Shown here piece after piece: positions 1 to 11,027 of a DNA stretch of 64,000 nucleotides. This DNA comes from Orbilia blumenaviensis (Eukaryota; Ascomycota; Orbiliomycetes; Orbiliales; Orbiliaceae). Where the stretch lies: assembly GCA_036872755.1 (NCBI GenBank), contig JAVHNS010000006.1:496001-560000 (forward strand), written 5' to 3'. The notes under the pieces are model-generated. The model saw only the letters and a list, made by a program, of their open reading frames with translations, was not told the origin of the DNA and made no database searches. Every line of letters begins with the position of its first letter. Position 1 is the stretch's first letter. Position numbers and translations under genes: made by a program.

Positions 1-3000
1 CGAAATTCAACTTGCCCGTCGCTCGCCCGGAAGTTGTATTTCTCTGCGATCGTTCTGGTAGCATGAGTGGTAACGAAACTCAGCTCCGCAAAGCACTTGC
101 CGTTTTCTTGCAATCCTTGCCCGTAGGTTGCAAGTTCAACATTTGTAGTTTTGGTAGCTCCCACAGCTTTCTTTGGTCGAAATCGCAGACATATAGCGAG
201 AAAACTCTTAAGGAAGCCCAGAAACACGTTGCCAGTTTTCAGGCGGATATGGGCGGTACGGAGATGTATCCACCCGTTAAGGCAGCTGTCGAGCGCAGGT
301 TCAAAGACATCAACCTGGAATTGCTGTTGTTGACAGATGGTGATATTTGGCAGCGAGACCAATTGATGGATTACGTCCGAGAACAATGCAAAGCTAAGAC
401 AGTCAGGATGTTCACCCTGGGAATTGGTAACGGTATCTCACATGCTTTGATCGACGGCTTAGCTAGTGTTGGTGGAGGGTACTCGCAGGTTGTGCAACTT
501 GAGGAAAAGCTCGACTCGAAAGTTGTCCGCATGTTGCGCGCCGCTCTTGGCCAACATGTGAGCGACTACACCCTTGAGCTAGCTGAGCCTGCTGCAGCTG
601 CTGTGTCGTCTGAAGAAGATGAGTATGATATGCTCGGAGATGTAGAGCCAGAGAAGGTTACCATCCACGCGAAGAAAGAAGAAGAACCGAAGCCGGAACC
701 CAAGAAAATATCATTATTCGATTCTTCCGCTGATTTGGACCCCCCACCGGAGTACGAGAGTAAGGACACTGATGAAGCGCGCTGGGCGCATCTCCCACCA
801 CTTCCGGAGCTTCCAACAAAGATTCAGTCACCACATGTTATTCCTCCGCTTTTCCCATTTAGTAGGACGAATGCCTACGTGGTCTTTAACCCATGCCCAA
901 AGACCTTCCCCAAGGTTGCTAAGCTACAGGCTAAGACCATGTCTGGTGATATCCTTGAGCTTGAGATCCCTATCTTGAAGGTGGAAAATGGGAAGGATGT
1001 CTGTCAGCTTGCTGCTAGAAGCTTCTTGCAAGAGTTGGAAGATGGAAAGGGGTATCTTCATGAAGGTTTGCTCAAAAACCAAGGTTTTGATAAAGAGAAA
1101 CAAGAAAGCAAATGGGATGAGATTATTGAGCGCGAAGGCGTGAGATGGGGCGAAGGATTCGGTGTAGCATCGAAATGGACATCTTTCGTTGCGATTGAAG
1201 ATAAAATAGGAAAGGAAGTTGTTGAACAAGAGAAGGCCGCCGAAGCCGCCGAAGCCGCCGAAGCCGCCGAGATATTCGCTACAATTGCTGGTGGCGGAGG
1301 GTATGTAGCTCCCTCGTCCTAAATGTGTGTTTTCTGCAGCCCTTCCGGTTTTGGGCGTGGTTCGGGTTTTGGAGATATCAAGGTTATCTATGCCCAAGGC
1401 CTACCTGCTCTCAAGGAACCACTTTAAGGATATTGGAATAGCTAACTAAAATAGATCGCACCTTTCAAGGCGCAAAGCTTCTAGTTCAGGTAGGCATTCA
1501 AATTCCCTAAGTAGCTCCGCAAACGACCTCTCCGTTTCTGTCCAGAGCTTCCGGCCTCTTGGTGGTGCTGCGCCGGTGAAGAAAATGAATATCATGCCGA
1601 GTTTTGGGCTTTCCTCTATATCTCGATCGGCGAAATCTGCTGGTGAGTGATGATATGGCGGCTGATTCTGTTTGTTGTATTGCCTTTTCCCCATTTCTAG
1701 TCCAACCGAAAGGCGCATTTACCCAGGGAGTGCAAGTTGACTACGATATCGATGCTTTCTCCTCTCTTCCCGACCAAATGGTTGCAATGGAGTCTGAGTT
1801 AATGGATTTTGACTTCGATTCCTTCTTGCATACTGCAGACCCAGATCCACTTGGTACAGGTACGAGCTTTTATCACAGCAATCTGTCCGCATATGCAGCT
1901 CCAGCACCGGGATTCGAGTCTCCGTTCGCGGGGGGTGCTTTAACTCCTTACGACGATTGTTCTGGCTCCGGTCTAGTCTCGTCTTATTACAACGGTCCCT
2001 CTCCAGGCTATAGCCTAGTTTCCCCAACTTATAGTCCCACCTCCCCGTCCTATAACCCGACTTCTCCCAGTGCGAGCCCAGTACTGCAGTGCTCGATCGT
2101 GTCCCCACGATATTCACCAACTTCCCCTCATTATAGTCCCGCTTCTCCTTGTTATTCCCCGACGTCCCCTGGTATTACACCGACGGCAAGCTTCCATGAA
2201 ACGCAGGTACTAGAAGTCTCACACACTTCTCCATCTGGCCAAAAGCGGAAACGAAGTCTTACCGATTCTGGAATCCAGGATGACGGCATGGTTAAAAATC
2301 GAGTTGATGGGAAGCTTAATGGTTCTTCTGCCGCTCATTGTTTCTTTTAGTATCTGCTTCTAAAGCCCTGTTGATAAGGCTGCTAACACTTTTTACGTGA
2401 ATAGTTACTGGCTTCTTCGGCAGTAGCTCCGGTGGGTCCCCTTTCCATGCTTCTTCTCCCGGAATCCAGGCGTCCTCTATATCTCAACCTCTGCCAGGTG
2501 GCCTTTCAAACCCCCAATCCAATACTCAGTTGCAGGACTACCAGATGCAATTAATGTTGCTTGAGCAGCAGAACAAAAAGAGATTGATGATGGCCCGTCC
2601 CGAACACGATGATATTGTGATGATGGGGGTACCAACTCAGTCACAGCCACCACCACCACCACAACAAGCCGGATTTACTGCTCTGGCCGAGGACCTGCGA
2701 GCTGCTCCTTTGGACGCATTTCAGTCTCAAGACTTTTTTATGAGTGATTCGCTAATTGGTGCTACCCCGTACTCTACAGCAACAGCAGCAGCACTACCTC
2801 CACCAATGGGAGGAGCTTTCAGTGCCTACTCCGCGCCACCACCGCCGCCCTCTCGAATGCTTTCAAGTGTCCCAGCACCTAGTGTAAGTCATAGTAACCG
2901 CCCCACCGTAGAGTCCAAACGGCAGGCCCTAAGGATGCGATACGGACACATCGTACAATATAGAGACTAGAATGCTAACTAGTGTGCTAACTTACAGCCC

Positions 3001-3960
3001 GGTAAGCCACAGGTCCCTATTGCTCATTCCCTGTCTACTCCTAAACGACGCGCACGAAATCGTTCCAACTATGTGCCCGAAGCAGATGAAGTTGAAGAGG
3101 AATACGAAAGGGAAATAGATTGCAACCTTGTACAATTATATCACTCAGTTTCAAGATCAAAAACGCTGGCGCATGCAATCAGTCAAGAGGTTGAAGCGCA
3201 GGATAAATTAATTGAAACATGTGATGACGCCGTTTTGTTGCATTTAGGAAACGAGATGAACACTACTGACGTTTCGGAAATAGTACTTGCACAACCAGCG
3301 GCTGCGCCAGCAGTCCGTAGTCGGCGGATGGCACCCATGCCCCAAGCAGCACCTGGAGGGTCCCCACTTATGTATGACTCCAAGAGTTCTTCTTTGGACA
3401 TGAAGAAGAAGAAGAAGAGTGCTAAGTCGTTTTTTGAAAGGTCTGCGGCGCCGAAGTTGAAGGAATCAGCGGTGGCGGCAGAATTCAATTTTCAATATGA
3501 AGACGATAGTGGAGGCGAAAGCTTAGGTATGGAATGCGAAGACGACGATGAGGATATGGGATTCTCACTTGAGGAGGCCGAGGAGCCGAGGAGCAACATC
3601 AGAGGCAGCTCCCCGGTTTCTCTCGGGACAGCTGAGGAGAGAATACACGGTCTTATCATGCTTCAGTCGTTCTCCGGTAGCTTTTCGATTTCGGATAAAC
3701 TCGGCAAAATTATTGGGGCAAGCTTTAAGGGTGCTTCCTCAGATGTTATCAATAAATTGAAGGAGCTGGCTAAAACCTTGGGAGTCAAGGAGGAGATCGT
3801 CGCCACCTGGGCCGCAGTTTTAGTATTTGAGAAGGGCGAGGGGCATTCCGCTGAGAGGGATACATGGGAGCTGGTAGTTGAAAAGGCTGTTATGTGGGTT
3901 GAAGGAGAGGGCAGTGGGGAAGATGCTAAGGAGAAAGTCAAAGTGATCATTGGCGCTTGA
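1..3960 (+). CDS. VWA-domain (VIT/VWA5-like) protein, 3' part, five exons
   Basis: The gene enters from the left edge in frame (codons from base 3). Proposed exons are <3-1300, 1455-1642, 1701-2349, 2424-2883 and 2998-3960; the third intron could instead end at 2404. The first reading frame meets a stop at 1320, but this lies inside an intron that opens with GTATGT at 1301 and has a GCTAAC branch site near 1441. The first exon carries a von Willebrand A domain with a complete MIDAS: DRSGSM, GGTEMY and LTDGD. A region follows ([16 protein letters not shown]) like that after the VWA in VWA5A/PARP4-type proteins, and the last exon ends in a small helical domain usual for that group. The N-terminal VIT domain expected in the family would lie outside the window. 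The middle is low complexity and holds six YSPTSPx-like heptads (2009-2173), a KKKKK run and poly-Pro. A cytoplasmic scaffold role is only inferred. Confidence 0.8.
2009..2173 (+). repeat. RNA polymerase II CTD-like heptad cluster inside the VWA gene
   Basis: Coding heptads occur in two groups of three: 2009-2071 ([21 protein letters not shown]) and 2111-2173 ([21 protein letters not shown]), separated by a 13-residue linker. They match the Rpb1 C-terminal consensus Tyr-Ser-Pro-Thr-Ser-Pro-Ser. The codons differ between copies, so this is protein-level rather than recent DNA-level repetition. Confidence 0.85.
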
Positions 3961-4754
3961 TCCTTCCAATATAAGTGCAAATTGGAGGACTTGCAAAAGT
4001 TCATATATGAATAGTTGACTTGCTAGTTTGTCTTGCTTCGGCATATCCCATTCCTCTTTCTTCCTTGTAGTTCGAAATCTCGAGTTAGGTCCTCAAATAT
4101 TTTTCTTGTAAATTACCACGCTAGTCTCTAAGAAATGGTATAACCAGGTGGAGTAGTCCACGCCTGTATTTTAGCTCAAAAGTCTCGATTTAAAGCCGCG
4201 ACTAGGCCAGGGTCTTTGATGTGGTAACTCGTCCTCACTAGCCCCAATTCTTATTTATACCTGTCCAATGTTGAGACGAATCGCCGGGCCTTTCTTCTTT
4301 TGACATCCCCCTTTCATAAATTGATGCGAATGCCGTAATTTTTAATTATAGTTTACTGTCCTTGTTTACCCCGCGGTTGAGAGACTTCGTCAGTGTAGTT
4401 GATTTCCCTTTTGGTAGGGGTTTTTCTTGATGCACCAGACCTCGTTCAGTTGACGATAATATTGTTTTTTACTGGTCTAGCGATTAGCCTCGGCCATATA
4501 CTCACGAGGCAACAAAGCCGGCCCCCGCTCTAATGGCTCCAATGACACATGGTAGGTTGTTATGGGACCAGAGTTCTGTTATCCTTGGTCTTAGAGGCTC
4601 CCAGGTGCTTGCGTCTCGTTTTTGTGTTGCCTCTCCCGCCTTGGTTCGTTATCATGAAATTATATACTCGAGGGCTCTCGCTCGCTGTTTACAAAAAAAA
4701 AAAAATTGGTTCCCCAACTAATATTAATCTTAAAAAAAAAACGAGTACTTAATA
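3961..4754. other. Intergenic, no gene supported
   Basis: Only short overlapping frames occur here (for example near 4533-4750), ending in A-runs. No splice-consistent coding model was found. Short poly-A tracts lie at about 4691-4703 and 4732-4741. Confidence 0.6.
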
Positions 4755-5395
4755 GTTATTGCGAATAATAATCTATACCATACAAAAGGGCTTAAAACAC
4801 ACTGAACTCACAGAACACATACTCGACTTACAAAACGCACACTGAAATTAAGCGAGATCTCGGCATGATAGAATCCAGCATAAGTATGTTAATTTAGCAT
4901 ACTTGTGCAATTATGTCCATCAGATAAAAAATAATTTTTTGATTTTTCTTAAGGGAATTGTTAGTTAATGGGTTCAAGTTTCAGCCGGCTTGCCAGCTTA
5001 CCAGTTTGTCTACCTGCCAGCTTACCTACCTCCCTGCACAGCTTCTGGCACAGCTTCTGGCACAGCTATGTATCAACAAGGCCAGCTATCAGACCAGCTA
5101 CCAGCTTAGAGCTAGCAGGCAAACAAGCAAACTGGCAAGTAGGCTATTAAGCAAACGGGCAAGCAGTCAAGCAGGCAGGCTGGAAAGGGGCTTATCAACA
5201 ATTACTTTAAGAAAAATCAAAATATTTTTTGTTTATCTGATAATCAATAATATGCTAAACCAACGTACTTTTGCCAGATTTCTGTCGTACCAAAATTTTG
5301 CTTAAAAGCTCAGTGTGTTTGTGAGTTCAGTGTGAGTTTGTGAGTTCAGTGTGTTCTGATCCCTTTTTTCTACCATAATAATCGTAATGTTGATT
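4755..5395. mobile_element. Palindromic MITE-like element with long imperfect terminal inverted repeats
   Basis: The left arm (about 4755-4975) and right arm (about 5190-5395) are imperfect reverse complements. The clearest matching blocks are ACACACTGAACTCACA near 4795 against TGTGAGTTCAGTGTGT near 5338, and TTTTTGATTTTTCTTAAG near 4934 against its complement near 5205. The outer flanks also match (ACCATACAAAAGGG near 4777 against CCCTTTTTTCTACCAT near 5360). The core contains multiple CAGCTT/GGCAAG-type short repeats, again in opposite orientation on the two sides, so nearly the whole 640 bp could fold into one hairpin. No transposase frame is present, so it would be non-autonomous. Target-site duplication and exact ends are not resolved. 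Confidence 0.6.
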
Positions 5396-7096
5396 TTGGT
5401 AAATGGCTGGTACAGTTAAATAGCTGTATTTGGTATTTTAAGCCTTGAGGAATTTTTTACCTTTAAATCATATTGGGGTCATGATGTTTTTATGCTACCT
5501 AATGTCCATCGAGAGTTAGTTGAGGAAAGCTTCGGAGTGGAGGAACAAGTTAATATGCACAGAGCGAATCTGGGCAGTGCCTTTGCACCGGCTCCCACGA
5601 TCGAGGACGATTGGCCGTGTCTATTTTCTCGCCACCAACGAGCAACACAATTTTGTTGTCCGGTGTGGGTTGTATCAGAAGGAAGGTGCTTGCGTCTTTT
5701 GCAACTTTTGGATACAGATCACACATCGGGCATAGACTATTTTTCAGCATATAGTCGGGCAGTGAGTTTCTGGAAGCTCATCCCTGTTATACGCCTTCTA
5801 TCAATCTTCTCTGGTTATTCTATCTGATCCACATCGGCGATCGCCATATTAGGATGGGGAATACCTATATAGGAGGGTCTTGTTTGCTTGCCAACTGTTG
5901 TCTAACCTGGCCACATAGCCTTACCCATAAACCGACGTCCCAATATTGGGTTTGTGCGTGTATTAAAGCCTAGTTACCGTGGATCAAGGCTGTTTTGACG
6001 TATGTATTTGCAATTGGCGGTATCAAGGGTATGGGGCTTTTATTAAATCTTGGCAGAAAACCGACCTTTCAAGTTGCACTTTGGGAACACAGGTGAGCCC
6101 ATGCTTGAAACCTCATAGATGAACACTGCGTATGCAGCGGTGGGCTTTGTGTAAACCACAAAGCATGTGCTCTAATATCGACATACTCTATATTTGAAGT
6201 TTTGTATCTCCTGCATGCGTCCCTTCTATGTTTATTTAGCCACAAGATTCATAACCTCGGAGAACGGCATCGAAACTAGTTGATGCTTAGTAGGACAGGA
6301 ATTTAATTGCGCATTTATATTGCACTGGAACATGGTATACCGACCCGACGGTACAACCATATAGCGCAGCACGGGATATCATGATATTACTCTCAATGTC
6401 CCCTTCAGCTTCTCTGTTCAAAGCCCCGCAGGGGTAATTGTTTTAGCTCATGTCACCTTGTAATTCTCCTCCACCTCCGTGCTTTAAAACAAAAAACAAA
6501 TTCTAATGACGTTGAAGTTCAAGGGATTTAAATTTGGAGGAAGTGGCTGGTGACGTTGCTGAAGGAGTTTTGTTCCCGCCGCGAAGAACGAGCTAGGAAG
6601 TTTGTGCTGTATTATGATTCCGTTTTGGGTAGGTCGTACAACGCCACATGGGGCACCATGCCGTGTTGAGTAATGAGACACCCCGAATCTAGCACTGATC
6701 TGCCCCCTGAGCCCAGTCTGAGATCTCCCGCCCGATCTTGCAGACCTGGTGCGGCTGCCATGGGTGGCCTGAAAACCAGTTTGTAATGTTCGTATAAAAG
6801 CCACCTCAATGACCATCCAGGTCAAAGCTAAGTATGGAACGTAGTCTGTGGATTCTAGACGTTTCTATCGTTCAACCTTTCCAATACTTTTCTTTTCTCC
6901 TCTAGTTCTCTTCTTTTTTTTGTTAGAAGGTTGGCAGCGTTCATCGAAGTTTGCTGGCAAACTAGCTTGCGCTTGATCCTCAGGCTTTTTGGTGGCTGGA
7001 CCCTCCTTTCCTCTCTGCATACTCTCAATTTTCGTAACGGCGTTAATTAATACTACTACTGGGCTCTTCGACGCGCTGGCTGTGCCGGGTCCTACT
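5396..7096. other. Intergenic, no gene supported
   Basis: Short frames cluster at 5492-5827 on both strands, but none has a recognisable domain or coherent splicing. Nothing else was recognised before the PR-1 gene. Its promoter region near 6890-6920 is pyrimidine-rich. Confidence 0.5.
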
Positions 7097-8322
7097 ATGA
7101 TCATGAAACTCTCACTACTATCTACATTTCTAGCCGGGGCCTCGACGCTGGCATTATCGAGCATCGAGCTCACACCTGCAGGGAGTAGGAATTTAATTGA
7201 AAGAAGTGTCGCTTCCGGTCCGGAATATTATTCAGGTCAACCGAATCAACCGCCTAAGAGTTACCAACCTCCAAGTAATACGAATGGTTTTGTACCAGAA
7301 TCAGAATATCGCGATGCCTTACTTCGAGTTCATAATGACGTCCGGGCGGCACATGGTGTTTCGGCCCTTACATGGTCACGGGACCTTGTGAACTATGCAA
7401 TGGCCAATTCTCCGAGCTGCGAAGGATATGGGCATTCGTACAGTCTACAGCAAGATGGCATTGGAGAAAACATTTTATACGGACAGTCGACTCCACAACA
7501 GATGGTAAAGGAATTATGGTACGAGAATGAGTTGAAGCTATATAACTTTAACCGACAGGGTTATTCAGTGTCTACGGGACACCTTACGCAGATGATCTGG
7601 AAGGCTACAACAGAGGTTGGTTGCATGGTCAGGAAGTGCGCGTTTGGTACATATGTGAAGTGTGACTATAGAGAAAAAGTTCGTATAACTTGTCTTCAAG
7701 GCTGCTCTTGATCAAATTTCATTTAAGAAACTACGCAATTACTCACATTTCATTTAAAATTTAGGGTAATATCAGTGGGCAGTTCGAACAGAACTGTAAT
7801 GCTCCTAAGACTGGATACAGACAATCAACCCCAGCTTACCCAAATGACCGGAATTACCAAAGCATCCAGAGCTACCGAAACTACCAGAGTAGTAGCAACC
7901 GAAGCTACCGAACATACCAAAGCAACAGCCAGAACTATCGAAACCATAAGACCTCCCAAAAGGTTCAGAGCTATGAACGATATAAACCCACCAATCGTAA
8001 CCAGAAATACCAATCATATAACTACTATGCCAAGAGAAACGATGAAAAAGGCAACAACTACATGAACCTGGGTAGCTATAGCCAAAAGGAGAACTGCAAA
8101 AAAGCTGGTGCTGCGAACAGCACCTCAAGTGCACATCTTCAACCCGAAACCCCCAATGACAACCAGTCAAATGGGTGGAGGAGACCCCTTTATAGTCCGT
8201 TATATCAAACAGAAAAGGATAAGGTGTACGACATTACAAACCCAAACACCTTTAACATGATACCCGGAAAAACATTTCGGAATATTATCTACGACCAGGA
8301 TACATCCGCTACACAAGAGTAG
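7097..8322 (+). CDS. Secreted CAP/PR-1-like protein with Tyr/Gln/Asn-rich tail
   Basis: Exons are 7097-7678 and 7765-8322 (379 aa). The intron is in phase 0, with a GTTCGT donor and a TTTAG acceptor. The chosen start gives MIMKLSLLSTFLAGASTLA, a typical signal peptide; an ATG six bases later is equally good. Residues about 70-225 are a CAP (SCP/PR-1/Ag5) domain: LRVHNDVRAAHGVSAL, a GHSYSL/GIGENI region, GHLTQMIWKATTEVGCMV, and CDYREK joined across the intron to GNISGQFEQNC. This join is what proves the splice, because the unspliced frame stops at 7709. Known CAP proteins are extracellular, and fungal ones bind sterols or act in host interaction. After the CAP domain there are about 135 residues of low complexity dominated by Y, Q, N, S and R in loose RSYRxYQS-like repeats. 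Such a tail is not part of the usual family. Function here is unknown. Confidence 0.85.
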
Positions 8323-9627
8323 AGCGGCATTTTCATCCGAAGGCGGATGATATGATCATGTACGGTTAGATTAAACATGTAAAGATTTATAAAACTGTCT
8401 ACTATATTTGATATTCCGTAGAAAATATGTAATTACACTCATCCAGCTACAAATAGCCGGCCAACATTGCGACAATTATACTATAAAGCGCGTGCACTCT
8501 AAGTCACGATATTGCTCGCATTAATTAGATAAAAATATAGATTAGCCATTCTGACTGTGGCCAAAACCAAATCAAGGCGAATTGCTACCCAAATGTTGCT
8601 TCAAAACTCTATTTGCGAGATCTAGTATACAATATACAACGGCCGATATCGTCGGGGTAACGAAGTGTAATTCATAAATGTTTCAACCTAGCCGGCTGGC
8701 CTATTAGGAAATCATTGCTATTAGTATAAGATAATAAGCCTCGAACTCTAATAAGAGTATCAAAGTAGCAGTCTCGATTGGGTGTAGCTAATTTTGAAGG
8801 GTGCCTATCCAAATTTCTAAGTTTCTAGACCTTCTGACAACTAAATCATTTTATGGTCTGGGCAGGCGCATGACCGTATGGTACGTCATGAAGACAATGT
8901 AATCCCGCTTCAAGCTCCACGCATGGGCGTCTTATTATGACCGATTGAGGTTCCTCACTCGTGATTTGATAGGGGTCATGTGAGGTTTCTAAAGGACGCC
9001 ATCGGCCCAGAATTGCCGGACCAATATTGGAGAAACGCCATAATATAGCTAGTGATCCCGTAAGAATATTAAAACTTCGCCAATTGGCGTTAATGTAAAC
9101 CTTTAGCTCTATAGTTCCTGCTGTTGCATCATCACTAGAATTATTGCCTCAAGTTTAACAGGCTGCAGCGCTGCGGGGCGTACCAAAGACTTAAGAACCA
9201 ATGAAATATATCGCCCCAGATGGACTAATATGGGCAATATTGCGATGAGAGCACACTTTGTTCGCCGCTAATGTCTGCATTATATATATTATATAAACCT
9301 AAATCTTGATCACGCGCTAACAGAAGCCAATATCTTCGCAACTCATATCGATATAAATCTACAACGTTTAGCACTTAATCTTGATCAACTAGGCTCTGGA
9401 CCTCGAAATAACAACTGAATATCAGCAGCAATAGGGTTTATTGTGAGGCTCTATTATATGATCATCAATAGATTGCGGAGTCGGTGTGACAGTAAACGGG
9501 GTTCCGCAATATAAAACCATTAAACTCCCTTAAGAGCTTTGGGCAGATCTTCTGTTGTGTATGTACGCTAGACCAATATATATTTAGAAGACGGCTTACC
9601 GAATTCGTATTTTGTGCAGTTGGTGAG
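8323..9627. other. AT-rich intergenic block
   Basis: There is no frame of useful length on either strand, and stop codons are dense. Runs such as TATATATATTATATAAA near 9282 are compatible with RIP-like decay, although a RIP index was not computed. Confidence 0.6.
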
Positions 9628-11027
9628 ATGGAATACGGATTCTTTAGCAGCTTTAAAAGGAATCAGAACTTGGAGAGTGAGGCAATGGCATTCGAAAATT
9701 TGACGGATGATTACGGTATTACTGACTTGGGACAACCTTTGTTGGTTCTTTTTGTTTTTCCAAATACCGGGTAGTAGTATATTTGCTAACTTTGTGAACT
9801 GCCGCGTACGTATATAGTAAATTTTAATTACATACCCAACGCTGACGATCAGAATTCCGACGGTTTCTATGCATACAATAGATCTTTAAATACACACGGC
9901 GAGATATTGCTCTCGCGAGGTCCGCGAGAACCCGAAGAGTTGCAGCTGTCTGGATATGCGCCACTCCGCGAGCGGCCCGCTTCTCCACTAGTCCAAAAAC
10001 CATTTATTAGGGGCCCCTGGAGGCTTGGGGAGACCTGGCACCGAGTTGAAGATGATACGGATACCAGCGCCATCAATCCTAAATCTACAATTATCAAGCC
10101 TAACTTCGAGGAAATCGCCGCAGCTAGAAGAAAAACACTGCGACCACGCTGCCAAAGGGAATCCTATTTGGAGGAAGTGCGAGAGCAGGAGGAGGAGGAG
10201 GAGGAATATAGGCCAACTCACACCAGCTGGGAGACTCCTGGTAGGTTAATTATAATAACAAAGTTGGTCGGTTTTGACATTATTGGAGTACCTCCAGGCT
10301 TGATTAATATTTAAATACTGAAAGATCTTAAGACCGCCACGCTATTTTGACAACAGTGCCAATCCCAAAAGCTAGTCCAGTCAGGAAGGGCCGTGCAAAC
10401 GCATATACTCCACAGGAACAAAATTTCATGATTGTGGGTGACATACTCTCCGTTTCAACTTTTGCAAAGACATGTGCTGTGGGAACTTTGCTTACCAAAC
10501 TATTGGACCTATGGGTAGTGGGCAGTTGGTTGCCCTCCCGAAAGCCCGTACCTGAAGTTTCCGATGGTCCAGGGAAAAGGTATGGTGAATGATAAGACCG
10601 ATTGGCGGCAGATGGCTCTTGCATTGAGAGAATGGATAACAACCTGTCATCCACAGCTTGATGTACCCTTTCGTGAACACCGCACCCTCAAGGAGAGATG
10701 GGACAGGCCTAGGTCTTTCGCAGGCATGAAACAACGCTGGCAAGCTTATCTCGAGCCCAGCTCTAGCTCTATTAGCGCAAATACTGTGCCATGGAGTGAC
10801 ACGACGGAGCATGTAGGTAACCCAAATCTAGTGATTATATGATTCAATCCCAGTTTTTGTAATATTTACGCCTTCGGGATCTAATATCGCAATCTAGCAG
10901 CAGGCTCGCATCGCCCTGAATTATTGGTACCGAGTTCACTACTGCAAGCCCATTCAATCCAGTCAGTTCTAGCCAGGTGCAATTTACAAACCTCGGTACC
11001 GTCAATGAATCACTTATCGAACCCTGA
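9628..11027 (+). CDS. Unrecognised protein, Myb/SANT-like domain family, paralog A
   Basis: Proposed exons are 9628-9715, 9818-10240, 10357-10433, 10519-10812 and 10935-11027 (324 aa). Each junction has GT/AG signals and consistent phase (1, 1, 0, 0). The N-terminal half is acidic with an EEEEEE run near 10190. The third and fourth exons form the conserved part shared with the gene at 13483-14562. It starts AYTPQEQNFMI, then WAV directly after an intron, then WRQMALALREW and RTLKERW. The spaced tryptophans and the YTxxExxF start resemble a Myb/SANT fold, but I cannot name a family, so DNA binding is only an inference. Exon 1 and the last exon are the least secure parts. No signal peptide is seen. 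The gene sits alone in an AT-rich block. Confidence 0.5.

Noticed and set aside
1604..2350. Separate 248-codon gene between the VWA exons
   Set aside because: Its start lies inside an upstream exon in another frame, and the GT/AG phases join it to the VWA gene on both sides.
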